A DNA stretch of 64,000 nt from Enchytraeus crypticus (taxonomy: Eukaryota; Annelida; Clitellata; Enchytraeida; Enchytraeidae). The position numbers were made by a program, and so were the translations under genes. Position 1 is the first letter of the stretch; each line of letters starts with the position of its first letter. The DNA is taken from contig CAJHZI010000271.1 in the NCBI GenBank assembly GCA_905160935.1, forward strand, positions 724,501 to 788,500, given 5' to 3'. Positions 1 through 10,505 of this stretch are shown here, piece after piece. A model generated the notes under the pieces. That model saw only the letters and a list, made by a program, of their open reading frames with translations, was not told the origin of the DNA and ran no database searches.

Positions 1-960
1 GACAAAATAGGTGACCTCGTGGCCTAAATTTCAACCTTCTCATTTCAATTTGTAAGAGGTTCAAAAATCAGTACTTTCATAGGTGGAGTCGTTTTCTTTT
101 ACTGAACATTCCTTCTGTCTGGAAATACCTACTGATCTCCTTTCCAGTTCTTATTTTTTGCATCTTACGGCGAGCTTGATAATATTTTCTGCAACATCTA
201 ATCAAAACATCATTCCTGATTGTATCAATATCTCTGATACAGTACCGTTAAAAATGTTGTCCGTAACTTCAACGCATGATTTAGTCTTAGACTTAGATGA
301 CGTGGTTAAGCACACGCCACTGGGGAATGATAATCCATGTTTATCAGTCGTAGCTATTTAAACCACATTAAAATTCTGAGTAATTCATCATGTACATACA
401 TGTATAGGCCTAGGGCTGCTACGACTGTTCGAGATGTACGTACTTCGCTATCAGTTGAATCAGAAATCGAATTAGAATTTAGATCATCTCAGGATTGCTC
501 ACTTAACATTTCGTGACATCACTCTATTTTGCTTTTGTTATTCGTACTGTCACATACGCGTCATGCCGTACGTGGCACAGAGTTTGTTTTCTTGCATAGT
601 TTTCCTTATATCCACCTTTCTCTCTTTGGTTATTAGTTGCCTTTTGATTGCGCATTGATTTCAGCCGGCTCAGACTTAAGAATAACCTTCCTACAATCCG
701 GGTTTAGTGGTTTACTCATGGAAAGCTGTCAACAGTCGGCTATTCAAGATGCCCTTCCATCCATGTATTGACCGGGTCCGACGTTGCTTAAATTAGTTTA
801 TAGATTTGCATGCTAAACCAACTGCGCTAAACGTCGTCCCAATCTTTTTAAATTTTATGTAATGAAACGTTTACTAATTATGACTGCAGAAACGATCTTT
901 TGCAATCATTGTTGGATAAGTAAAAGACTTAAAATATTTCTTGTAATTATTCATTAAATG
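1..960. other. No gene recognised
   Basis: AT-rich sequence with short chance ORFs only. I see no splice-bounded conserved reading frame, no RNA gene and no recognisable repeat in this first kilobase. Confidence 0.5.
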
Positions 961-961
961 G

Positions 962-1215
962 CAGCCTTTTATTCGGGATGATCCGGTGGCCTGTTGCCAT
1001 GGTATTCGACAGAGAATAAGTAGAGTAGGTGCAGGGTTCAAATCTAGTGCTCTTCCTGTCACTGACCTGCTATTAATGAAGGAGTTGACGTTAAACTTGG
1101 CTTTAGATTTTAGCTTATATCTTTCAAGGTTGCACATGTAATGATGTTTCTGTTTCTTTCGAGTGAGGAAACTGACGTTAACCTTTGCTTTACCAGCTTT
1201 ATTTAACGTCACTGG
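962..1215 (+). repeat. tRNA-like SINE copy (family A variant)
   Basis: A box-B-like GGGTTCAAATC lies near 1036, and the 3' part (about 1163-1210) reads GAGGAAACTGACGTTAACCT followed by TTGCTTTACC. That 3' end recurs at 5.4, 5.6, 35.0 and 39.7 kb, and in reverse at 3.8, 32.5, 33.2 and 51.1 kb. The head differs from the better copies, so this is a diverged or composite copy. Confidence 0.55.
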
Positions 1216-1360
1216 TCTCCATTGATACAGTTCTAAAATGCTCGACCTCTGACATTACTAACACTTCATACATTGGCTTCAGTTGTTTTCTATCCACACA
1301 CTTCACGACAGGTCCGGTCGTACACAACAGTCATCTGCCAATGTCCAGCATAACAATGGG

Positions 1361-1745
1361 TGGGGGCTTTTACCCTGGGTGGTCTCTTCCTCCCTGGGTG
1401 ATTACTTCCTCCCTGGGTGGTCACTTCCTCCCTGGGTGGTCACTTTCTCCCTGGGTGGTCACTTCCTCCCTGGGTGGTCACTTTCTCCCTGGGTGGTCAC
1501 TTCCTCCCTGGGTGATCACTTCCTCCCTGGGTGGTCACTTCCTCCCTGGGTGATCACTTCCTCCCTGGGTGGTCACTCCCTCCCTGGGTGGTCACTTCCT
1601 CCCCGGGTGGTTACTTCCACCCTGAGTGGTTACTTCCTCCCAGGGTGGTCACTTCCTCCCTGGGTGGTCACTTCCTCTCTGGGTGGTCACTTCCTTCCTG
1701 GGTGATCACTTCCTCCCTGGGTGGGCACTTCCTCCCTGGGTAAGT
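1361..1745. repeat. 19-bp minisatellite
   Basis: About 20 tandem copies of a 19-bp unit, CTGGGTGGTCACTTCCTCC, with scattered substitutions (GATCAC, CCCGGG). The unit has no stop in any forward frame and 19 is not a multiple of 3, so the array is open in all three forward frames. The resulting Trp/Pro/Ser-rich ORFs are artefacts of the repeat. Confidence 0.95.
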
Positions 1746-1799
1746 ATGTATGCCTGGTTAGGGATATATTTCATGGGTAGGTCCTACCTAGACATTGAT

Positions 1800-1935
1800 A
1801 GACTAACAGGATGAGGATATCCTACCTGGGTAGGTCCATCCTACCTTGGTAGGTCAATCCTATATGGATAGGCACATCCTACCTGGATAGGTCAATCCTA
1901 CCTGGATAGGTACATCCTACCTGGGTACGGGTTAA
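1800..1935. repeat. Diverged minisatellite related to the 1.4-1.7 kb array
   Basis: About seven copies of a unit near 19 bp, of the form CCTACCTGGGTAGGTCCAT, with variants GGATAGG and TTGGTAGG. It keeps the CCTGGGT core of the array just upstream and probably derives from the same seed. A short (AAAT)n tract follows at 1950-1985. Confidence 0.85.
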
Positions 1936-2011
1936 TACGCCTGAAGTAAAGCAATAAATAAAATAAATAAATAAATAAAAATAAATTAGTACATAAACTA
2001 CGCGAGCATAA

Positions 2012-3045
2012 ACTATGTGTTCAGTGGATCGATTCCGTTATTAAAGTTCTAGATATTCGTAATGAGTTGCATAATCAGTACATGAATCAAAGAGCAGTAA
2101 TCAAAATCAAACAAAAATGCTCAGAAGAAGGTGAAATAGGACGTGGAGTAACACAAGGTTGTAGCATTTCGCCGCTGCTGTTTAACATTTACGCTGGGGC
2201 AATGATGGAGGAAGCCATGGTAGACTTGGAAGAAGGAATAAAAGTAGGAGGAAATTTGTTACAAGATGTACCATTTGCAGATGACCAAGGAATGGTAGCG
2301 GGCAGCGAGATTGGATTGCAGAAGATAATGGATAGGCTGAATGATACGGCCCTAAGATATGGCATGAAGATTAATATAAAAAAAGACCAAGGTTATGAGA
2401 GTGTCCAATAATAAAGGTGAAGTTAATATTACAATAAATGGTACGAAATTGGAACAGGTAAGGAGTTTCAAATACTTGGGTCATGCTATAACCGATGATG
2501 GGAAATGTGAGACAGAAATATGCAGTAGGATTGCACAAGCAAAAGCGGCCTTTGGTAGTAGAATGAACTATTAACAAAAGGTCTAAAGAAAGACACAAAG
2601 ATAAAGATAGTGAAAACTTTGGTTTGGACCACGCTATTGTATGGATGTGAAACATGGACCTTAAGGAAGGAAGATATTAGGATACTGGAGGCATTGGAAA
2701 TGTGGATTTGGAGAAGAGTGGAAAGAATTAGCTGGACTCAAAAGGTTACAAATGAGGAAGTCCTGAAGAGAGTTGGCACAGATAGACAGTTGATAAATGT
2801 ATTAAGAAATAGGAAGAAGAGATGAATAGAATATATTCTAAGGGGAAGAAGGTCTATTAAAAGAGGTTATAGAAGGTAAAATGGAAGGAAAAAGAGGCAG
2901 GGGTAGGCCGAGATGAGGTATGTTAGATGATTTAAAGATCCACTCATATGTGGGAATGAATAGGAAGGCGGAAGACAGAGAAGAGTGGAGGCGTTATGTA
3001 CCATGGACCTGCCAGTAAGCAGTGCACTGAGAGAGAGAGAGAGGA
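2012..3045 (+). mobile_element. 5'-truncated LINE: reverse transcriptase C-terminal half with (GA)n tail
   Basis: The remnant enters the reverse transcriptase (RT) fingers at about 2012. The block at 2067-2411 carries motif B (GVTQGCSISPLLFNIY) and motif C (FADD) in order. A frameshift near 2390 and a stop after GSRMNY (about 2571) break the frame. The block at 2610-2825 has the post-RT motif LLYGCETWTLRKEDI followed by SWTQKVTNEEVL. After that comes a Lys/Arg-rich GKRGRGRPR tail, a conserved 3' segment (CCATGGACCTGCCAGTA, GCAGTGCACTGAGAGAGA) and a (GA)n run. It is a dead copy with no endonuclease domain. The same 3' segment recurs through the window as truncated copies and as the tail of short family C elements. 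I do not assign a clade firmly. Confidence 0.9.
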
Positions 3046-3275
3046 CTGCGCATAAGACCGGACATAAGACTGGACATAAGAATGGACATAAAACTGGACA
3101 TAAGACTGGACATGAGACTGGACATAAGACTGGACATAGACTGGACATAAGGCTAGACATAAGACTGGACATACATAAGACTGGACATAAGACTGGACAT
3201 ACATAAGACTGGACATAGGACTGGACATAAGACTGGACAAAAGACTGGACATAAGACTGGATATAACACTGAAAT
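3045..3275. repeat. 12-bp minisatellite fused to the LINE tail
   Basis: About 18 copies of AAGACTGGACAT, with variants AAGGCTAGACAT and AAGAATGGACAT and some insertions of ACAT. It begins directly after the (GA)n tail of the LINE at 2.0-3.05 kb. The reverse-strand Cys/Pro/Val-rich ORFs here are repeat artefacts. Confidence 0.95.
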
Positions 3276-3279
3276 TTAA

Positions 3280-4630
3280 GCTTCTTTACGTACTTGTTTT
3301 CCTTTTTATAAGACACCAGATCTTGATATTGTTCTAAGAAGTAAATTCGTAAATCTTACATTTTTATATGAAGGATTGAAGTTGATCTTTAGAAATTAAT
3401 GTACTAAAGTGAAGAAAGAGATGATAACTCAATAACGATTAACGTCCGACTCGTATTCTGAAAGTACATGTACTTCAGGAACCTTTCATACGCTTTGGCA
3501 ACTACAAAGAAAGGGGCTAGAAATGCGTGAAAAAGAAAAAAAATTACAGAATATGTTTCAAACACAACAGCCAAACCAACTACATATCAAGCACTGCGAT
3601 ACATTTATAAACAGGATCAAATATAGACCTGAATTTCTATAGGGAGGTACTGGGAAAGTAATTTAACACGAGTTTTAATGAAGTATTAAAACTCATTCAG
3701 AAAAATTTCTATTTTAAATAGTTACCTTTAATAACTCTAGTAAAAGCTAAAAATATGTTAAACTCGAAAGCGATGTCAGTTACGGGCGAACCCAAGATTT
3801 GAACCACCGCACATACATGTACCTATCTGCAGTCGAATATTTTACTGACATCGTCACTGGCTCCAGCCTGAAAATTAGTCTAAAATGAGCATTAGTGAAC
3901 ATTAGTCTAATTTAAAAAAGAGTTAAACAAATAAAATTTGACTTCTTAAAAATTGAACTGTGTTAGTTAAGTAGAAATTCAACAATTGTGCAACTGTATA
4001 TGCTTTGAGCATTTAAAGGTTCTCAAACAAGTATTCAATGCTTTCCGACCCAGAAACTTTATGTTATATTTAGTTTTTGGCTTAAATTTTCTTTCCGATT
4101 CTTGTAACGAATTCTTGCACCTAGGAATGTCCATCTGGTGTTAGAATGCGAAGGATTTGTTGCATCTGATTAAATAACGACAAAATTCTGGCAACATAAA
4201 CTGATGCACAGCTGAGCGATACTTTTACTCTTTTGCTCTATGAACGTCCATCCGTCCTTCTACCTCTCTCTCTCTCTCTCTATATATGTATTTCTCTCCC
4301 TCTCTCTCTCTCTGTCTTTCTATCTTCTCATCTCTCTGTTTATTTATCCCTTCATTTCCCATTCCCGCTGTTCATCTAATCAATCAAACAACATATTACA
4401 TATCTATCACTGGAAGTATTTGTTTGACTCTCTTCTTCTTTGCAAGCATGTAAGATCCTTTAAGAAATAGTTCTACTGAGTTTCAAACCCGGGCCTCTTG
4501 CTCCTCAGGTAAGTGTGATACCCACTCGGATTATCAACCTGTACCAATAAACAACCTCCAACCGGTAACCTCGGCTATATAACTTTGTAGATAGTTTTAG
4601 TAATCTTTAATAGTTTCAATAAGACTCCGA
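3280..4630. other. No gene recognised apart from short repeats
   Basis: AT-rich sequence. It holds a reverse family A SINE (3745-3885) and a (CT)n microsatellite around 4262-4340. Nothing else is recognisable. Confidence 0.5.
3745..3885 (-). repeat. tRNA-derived SINE, family A
   Basis: Read on the minus strand, it has CAGGCTGGAGCCAGTGACGA, then a degenerate box A, a box-B-like GGTTCAAATC, CGTAACTGACATCGCTTTCG and a truncated tail. It matches the better copies at 5.4 and 35.0 kb. Confidence 0.75.
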
Positions 4631-4632
4631 AT

Positions 4633-4765
4633 GTAGTAAAGGTTGATAGTCTAATTGGTAGCACACTTGTCTGACGAACTAGAAACCTGGGGTTTGAAAC
4701 CCAGCCACAGGCCTTCTTACAGTACACTCATGATTCCAAACAAGACGTTTAACTTAACTTTAAAC
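4633..4765 (+). repeat. tRNA-like SINE head
   Basis: AGTCTAATTGGTAGCACACT resembles a tRNA box A region and GGGTTTGAAACCC a box B. The spacing of about 50 nt is near that of a tRNA gene. The 3' part ends in CAAGACGTTTAACTTAACTT, a decayed form of the CR1-like tail. It is not a functional tRNA: no proper acceptor stem or anticodon arm can be folded by eye. Confidence 0.5.
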
Positions 4766-5364
4766 TATAATTTGAATGTCGTTGTGAAGTTACCAAAATT
4801 TCTGTACAATACTTCACTCTTGCATGAATTTTTAAAACGAACTCTATGGAATGAAGTTATTGGGAAACTGGAATAACTAAAACTTCGGCCATGGAGAGTT
4901 GTCTACTAGAGCGAAGACTAGGAATGACCCAGTTGGTTTAATTAAAAAAGCGAACGCAATGCATCGTGCACGCCGATAGGATACAACTTGGAAGTGGATA
5001 AAAATGTTATCTAATTATTTGAACGGCTTTAAGAAAACCTATGCTTTATAAGCAGTGAGTAGATTTAATGTGTTTACTATTTCAATAAGCCCAAAGATGA
5101 ATAATTATGGTTATTGAATTCAATTGAATCACGTTTATTTCACTTCGGTAAATGATTTCACTTCGGTTATTTCACTTGGATTATGACTTTTACGAGATAT
5201 AATAATAATAATCTCATTCAGTTAACAGCTGCATGTGTAAACTATCAATCGTGCTTCCTGCTGGATCAAATTTATATTGCTAATTTGTATTGCATGTTTC
5301 TCTATAATTCGAAGTACTGGACCGAGCTAATTTGAGTGTAATGTAGATATTAACCGACTTCGCC

Positions 5365-5510
5365 GTTGGCTCCAGCCAGTGGCGAAGTCGGTAAGATACT
5401 CGATCGCGGATCAGTTGATGCGGGTACAAATCCTGGGCTCGCCCGTCACTGACATCGATTTTAAGTGAGGAAACTGACGTTAACCTTAGCTTTATTAGAT
5501 TATTAGAAAA
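5365..5510 (+). repeat. tRNA-derived SINE, family A (best copy)
   Basis: Order: TGGCTCCAGCCAGTGGCGAA; a box A match, TGGCGAAGTCGG; GATCAGTTGATGCGGG; a box-B-like GGTACAAATCCTGGG; CCCGTCACTGACATCG; and the 3' end GTGAGGAAACTGACGTTAAC followed by CTTAGCTTTA. RNA polymerase III boxes A and B are about 35-40 nt apart. The 3' end matches the CR1 LINE 3' end in this window. Confidence 0.8.
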
Positions 5511-5559
5511 ATATTCAAATTCAACTAATGTATTATGATATATAGTCACTCTATTTTAA

Positions 5560-5690
5560 TGCCGTCGCCACTGGCTCCAGCCAGCGCGGAATTGAAACAC
5601 TGGGCTCTCCCGTCACTGACGTCGCATTCGAGTGAGGAAACTGACGTCAACATTAGCTTTACCAGCTTTTAATGTAATACTTGATGTTTG
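5560..5690 (+). repeat. SINE family A, internally deleted copy
   Basis: Shares CACTGGCTCCAGCCAG, CTGGGCTCTCCCGTCACTGA and GAGTGAGGAAACTGACGTCA with the copy 200 bp upstream, but lacks the box A to box B interval. Confidence 0.75.
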
Positions 5691-5742
5691 CTCTAATTTT
5701 AGCGTTCATTTTGATGGAAATTGACTGTTGAATAACTAGGAA

Positions 5743-5900
5743 ATGGTGAAGTCAGCCGTGACGAGGATAGATTCGAAGAGGAAGTGGCTGTGGAGGAACA
5801 AGAGCACCGGAAGTGAAGAAATTCCTCTCACTTTTGTAGCCTCTACCTCTGACGATGAGAGCTCTCCCAGACACAATACTGCCAGCATCAACTCCACGAA
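5743..5900 (+). CDS. Candidate coding exon, unknown protein
   Basis: An ATG at 5743, following an acceptor-like AACTAG, opens a frame with a composition unlike its surroundings: Lys/Arg-rich start (about residues 10-19), then an acidic Ser-rich stretch (TSDDESS) and Asn/Ser-rich residues. It is more GC-rich than the flanks and lacks the low-complexity look of neighbouring ORFs. A donor-like GAA|GTATGA sits at 5901. If that is used, the exon gives 52 codons plus 2 nt. If not, the frame runs on into a Leu-rich AT-rich tail that looks like intron. I recognise no domain, and no second exon was found nearby. It could be chance or part of a decayed element. Confidence 0.25.
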
Positions 5901-6109
5901 GTATGATTTATTTGTTTCATTTCATCTATTATTAGTATTGTTATTATTATATCATTTTTTTAATTGCCCTGGGCTGTATAAGGCCCTGGGCTAAAAAAAT
6001 AAGATAAAAGAAAGACTTTATTTAACTAAAATGAAGATGAAAAAATATTTAAAATAATTCCTCAACGCTCTGGGAGGCCGCATTCGCAAATGTGCCACGA
6101 ACGCAGACA

Positions 6110-6144
6110 GCATATTATTATTATTATTATTTTATTATTAATAC

Positions 6145-6177
<33 letters not shown>

Positions 6178-6190
6178 TACTACTACTATT
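6110..6190. repeat. (ATT)n/(ACT)n microsatellite
   Basis: About 80 bp of nearly pure ATT triplets ending in ACT triplets. Confidence 0.95.
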
Positions 6191-6509
6191 AGTGTGCCTG
6201 AACTCATTGCATGGAGATGATCCTGCTAAAGTCTCACTGATTTATTAACTACCAATTCGCTGATAATATATTCTTTTATTCACCAAACAAGTGACAGTAT
6301 TACAAGAAAGGAAAATAAGACAACTTAAAAACACAAACTGAATTAGGGAAACAAAAGAAATATAAAAGAATAAAGTTTACCCTTGAATTAACTATATACG
6401 GTCATTTTTCTACATATACTAGAAACATCATAGCGGCAAAATATTTTCAAAATATTTCCAAAATTGAAATCTTATCTTAGCATTAGAGTCATTACTCTGC
6501 ATGCCATAT

Positions 6510-7290
6510 TTAGTTTATATCATCCAAGCAATTAGATCGGATCAGACTAAGCAAATAATAATCCCTTTGATAATGATATATTAGCTCAAACGGCCAAAAG
6601 CCACAGAACCATTGGCAGTATAATGTTGTATTCTTATCAAACGAGCGAAATATTTTACAGTATATATTATTGTAAGCGTTAGAGAAAGCTTGCAATTCAG
6701 CAAGAGTCAATCTTATAGCAGATATACCGTATAACAACACTGGAACAGCCTGGGCATATATCAGCTTAAGCAGCACAGGAATTGAAGCCCCTTGTCCTAA
6801 TCTACCCAATATAGTATTGCTCGAGGTGTAGAATTTTCCTCTGGCCACAGTCCATTGACGTTTGAAGGACTTTGCACTGATAATATTAACGCCTAGATAT
6901 TTAGTACAATCGACCTAATTAATGAAACTGTTCTTAATAGAGAGAGGCTTACATGGTGCACTGTATCTTGGACCGATACGCATACAATGACACTTAGATA
7001 TATCAATGGGAAGATCTAAATCATCAAAAGCCTCACTGCAGATATTAAATAAATATTGCCTATCAGTAACCGAAACACTGAGCAAAATAATATCATCAGC
7101 ATACATGTAACTGTTATGACATTTATAGTTAATGAAACAGCCGTATTTTGACTGCTCTAGTTTAACACAGAATCAACAAACAGAGCAAAAAACAAAGGGG
7201 AGAGAACCCCACCCTGCTTTACTCCTGAAAGTAATGGCACATACCCAGACACTGAACCGCACCAATCGTTCAATAGTTCAAAGAATAAAC
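6510..7290 (-). mobile_element. Decayed LINE reverse transcriptase fragment
   Basis: Minus-strand conceptual translation gives, in order: GVKQGGVLSPLFFALFVDS (motif B, about 7225-7165), YADDIILLSVS (motif C, about 7106), a Cys/Arg stretch (CHCMRIGPRY), KYLGVNIISAKSFK, and a post-RT region ending near 6510. A frameshift near 7152 separates motif B from motif C. An in-frame TAG at 6915-6917, probably a former Trp codon, separates the YADD block from the KYLGV block. It is truncated at both ends and inactive. The group resembles the copy at 18.7-19.4 kb and differs from the (GA)n-tailed LINE and from the CR1 copy. Confidence 0.85.
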
Positions 7291-7362
7291 TAATAATATT
7301 AGTTAATAAACTAATAATATTAGTTAATAATAAACGAATAAACTAATAATATTAGTTAATAA
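7275..7362. repeat. Short array with dyad symmetry
   Basis: Three copies of AACTAATAATATTAGTT, each with 7-bp inverted arms around a central AAT, alternate with TAATAAAC spacers. Confidence 0.7.
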
Positions 7363-7629
7363 TACGTAAAGACTTCTGGTTTACTACAGTATTATTTCAC
7401 TTATTAATTGTCAACTCATGTATAAGACTTCTTGACGTAATCATAATTTGTAATAGCTTCGAATCATAGTTTTTCATATTTTATTTTCAATTTTTCTGAG
7501 ATTCCTTGAAATATCTCCTGCAGAATATTAGAACAGTATTCAACGGGAGTCTTTGCTCGACATACATGTACATGCTGTATAATGTTTATTATGCAGTGGA
7601 AAGTTGCAAAAACTATTTTACTCTTGATA

Positions 7630-7925
7630 TATGCATCATGTGTGATGTTCATCATCTATGGTATGCATCATGTGTGGTGTTCATCATCTATGGTATGCAT
7701 CATGTGTGGTGTTCATCATCTATGGTGTGCATCATGTGTGATGTTCATCATCTATGATTTGCATCATGTGTGATGTTCATCATCTATGGTTTGCATCATG
7801 TGTGATGTTCATCATCTATCGTGTGCATCATGTGTGGTGTTCATCATGTGTGATGTGCATCATGTATGATGTTCATCATGTGTGGTGTTCACCGTGTGTG
7901 GTGTTCATCATCTGTGTTATAGGCC
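7630..7925. repeat. 32-bp minisatellite, breaking down into a shorter unit
   Basis: Copies of a 32-bp unit (core CATCATGTGTGGTGTTCATC) run to about 7830, then turn into copies of a shorter GTGTGATGTTCATCAT-like unit. The His/Cys/Met-rich ORFs are repeat artefacts. Confidence 0.9.
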
Positions 7926-8104
7926 GATGTTTGAGGAGACTTTTTATATTTTATATATACATTATACTTACTCAGCAAAACTTGCAAGAAGTTTTACAAA
8001 AAATGCAACGCCCGATATCGGATTGTGTCCGACCATGTTTACAAACAGGTCAACTGTCGCGATCATTAAGGAGAACAATTATATTCAACCAATCTCCTTG
8101 ACTT

Positions 8105-8675
8105 ATTTCAGACATTTTTCTAAATTAAACTAAATAACTGATACCCGTTTCCGAAGGTCATAAATTTTGGAGGTTTTCGGTGTTGTTTATAGTAACCTAA
8201 TATTTTTGAACTTCCCTTAGTTAATATCATACAGCTTCAGCTGGACTATTTTCAATATGCGCTGCGCACTTTTCTAACCTGCGCGTTGGTGCGAAAGATT
8301 CATAACGACACGACGTAGCCGTCCATCTGTTCTCAGGAAGTAGATTAGCGAAAGATATTGACTATAAAACCAGGCTTAACTTCTAGGCCGATGCTCTCCT
8401 CTGTGACGGAGTTCACGTTAGGATTGCATTGCATTCGTCGATAACGTCTGCTCCAGTGTTTAGTGCGCTTCCTCCCGTCATATACATGTAAGTGCACTCG
8501 AGTGACTCGCACACGGCTACCCACAACGAGAAAGGCGTTTCTTTATAATCAAGTCATGCTGACTTTTATGTCTCCAATCAGTCGAGAGCGGGTAGTAATT
8601 ATAACTGATCCAGTCCTTCCGATCTATCAATATCAGTGTGATCAAGATTTCATTAGCGCTGTTACTGACAGCTAT
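8105..8675. other. No gene recognised
   Basis: Mixed-composition sequence, slightly GC-richer around 8240-8520. No conserved frame or known repeat is seen. Confidence 0.4.
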
Positions 8676-8679
8676 CTGA

Positions 8680-9185
8680 GTTTATATAGTGGGTATAGAG
8701 GGTATAGTGCGTAGAGTGGATATGGTGGGCATAGAAGGGGAAGCGAGTAAAGTGGGTATAGTGGGCATGGTTGGTATATAGGGTATAGTGGGAATAGAGG
8801 ACATGGTGGGTATCGTAGGTACAGTGAATATGGTGGGTATAGAGGATATGGCAGGTGTAGTGGGTATAGAGGATATGGTAGATGTAGTGGGTATAGAGGA
8901 TATGGCAGGTGTAGTGGGTATAGAGGGTATGGCAGGTGTAGTGGGTATAGAGGATATGGCAGGTGTAGTGGGTATAGAGGATATGGCAGGTATAGTGGGT
9001 ATAGAGGGTATGGCAGGTGTAGTGGGTATAGAGGGTATGGCAGGTGTAGTGGGTATAGAGGATATGGCAGGTGTAGTGGGTATAGAGGATATGGCAGGTG
9101 TAGTGGGTATAGAGGATATGGTGGGAATATTGAGTATAGAGGGCAAAGGGTATAGAGTGGGTATGCTGGACATAGTGACTATAGT
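8680..9185. repeat. 27-bp minisatellite (9-bp subunits)
   Basis: Tandem copies of a 27-bp unit containing GTGGGTATAGAGGATATGGC then AGGTGTA. The unit is itself three diverged 9-mers. The period is a multiple of 3, so each strand shows a long repetitive ORF (Gly/Ile/Glu/Asp/Met on +, Ile/Pro/Thr/Ser on -). There is no sign that either is a gene. Confidence 0.95.
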
Positions 9186-9327
9186 TGGTAATAATAATAA
9201 TAGTAATAATAATAATAATACTAGTAATAATAATAATAACAATAATAACAACAATAATACTAATGAAGGTTTAAAGCCCGTTTTCTCGTCCAAGGTTAGG
9301 GACCTTCCCACAGCACACATCACTAGA
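9186..9327 (-). mobile_element. CR1-like LINE 3' tail inserted in the minisatellite
   Basis: On the minus strand: GTGATGTGTGCTGTGGGAAG, a degraded form of the terminal GAGGAAACGGACGTTAAACC motif, then a long (ATT/GTT)n tail. This matches the end of the CR1 copy at 24.5 kb. Minisatellite sequence resumes on its other side. Confidence 0.8.
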
Positions 9328-9460
9328 GGTTATAGAGGGTATAGAGGGTAAAGTGTGTATGGTGTATATGGTGAGCATAGTGAGTATAGTGGGTATAGTG
9401 GGCGGGGTTGGTATATAGGGTATAGTGGGCATAGTGCGCATAATGGGCATAGTAGGTGGG
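9328..9460. repeat. Minisatellite, right part
   Basis: Resumption of the 9-bp GGGTATAGA / AGTGGGTAT theme of the 8680-9185 array, interrupted by the CR1 tail. Confidence 0.85.
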
Positions 9461-9464
9461 CATA

Positions 9465-10117
9465 GTTTATATTATTTAAATTATTAAAAAAATTGAGAAT
9501 TAAGCTGTAAAGAAGTCCGAATTGCATAAACGACTAGTTATGAATTAAATATTATAACAACCAATAATTTATGGATTGATATTTCTTTCATACCCTCTAG
9601 CGATGAAAATCATGAAAGTGATACTGGGTTGTAAGATAGAAGGACTAATGAATAGTTGACTGAAAAAGAATTTAGTCTTTGGATGATTTTTGATGCCATA
9701 AATATTTATGGATTAAATTAAAGAACCACAAAAAGCTAAAACCAATGTTAATACCAGTTTTCATCTCCCCAAAGGATATCGGTGACGGATGAGCCAGGAT
9801 TTATATCACGAACATTTTGATCTAAAATAAGAAACAAAATATCGACTAGCATGTGATAATTCAACTACTTCAGCCAAATATTTTTACGTATTATTCTATT
9901 TCAGTTAGAAAATTCAGAAAGCACTATTCGGCAGGGAGGCAGATTTTAAATGAGACCCCCCACAAAGGACAGGGGAGGGAGCCTGTCCTGTATGGGGAAG
10001 GGGTGAGGAATAAATTGGGAGATTTCCCACCCGGTTGTGATTTTTATAACTTTATTCGGGTCAGATAATTTTCTTTCGAGGGGCCGTTGATGGACTTTCG
10101 AAAGGAAAACTCAACAA

Positions 10118-10118
<1 letters not shown>
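9465..10118. other. No gene recognised
   Basis: AT-rich. A short G-rich patch lies at 9950-10030. No supported feature. Confidence 0.4.
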
Positions 10119-10165
<47 letters not shown>

Positions 10166-10333
10166 CACAATATATCGATAAAGCATAGAGCGTGAAAGCA
10201 TACCATGAATAGGAATAATTAAGTACCTTGGAGTTGCCATTTGGCAGAACGTGAGCGAGAGAGAGAGAGAGAGAGGGAGAGAGAGAGAGAAAGAGGTATA
10301 TATGCATCATTATATACCATTATACATATAGGC

Positions 10334-10367
<34 letters not shown>

Positions 10368-10467
10368 AGTGTTCTGCGAAGTAGCAAGTCCAATGTACTT
10401 AATTATTCCTATTCATGGTCTGCTTTCACATCCCTTGCCTTATCCATATCTTATATAATATATATAG

Positions 10468-10505
<38 letters not shown>

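Noticed and set aside
1185..1814. Trp/Pro/Ser-rich ORFs of up to 140 residues
   Set aside because: All are translations of the 19-bp minisatellite in different frames; the unit has no stop codons.
4633..4720. Possible functional tRNA gene
   Set aside because: Boxes A and B are present, but no seven-bp acceptor stem or clear anticodon arm can be drawn, and the 3' side continues into a SINE tail.
7630..7925. CRISPR-like array of repeats with spacers
   Set aside because: Repeat and spacer are both part of one 32-bp tandem unit, there are no unique spacers, and the genome is eukaryotic.
8682..9351. 213-residue (-) and 187-residue (+) ORFs with collagen-like or antifreeze-like regularity
   Set aside because: Period-27 minisatellite read on both strands, with an inserted LINE tail supplying the Leu or Asn runs. 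No signal peptide, splice sites or conserved flanks.
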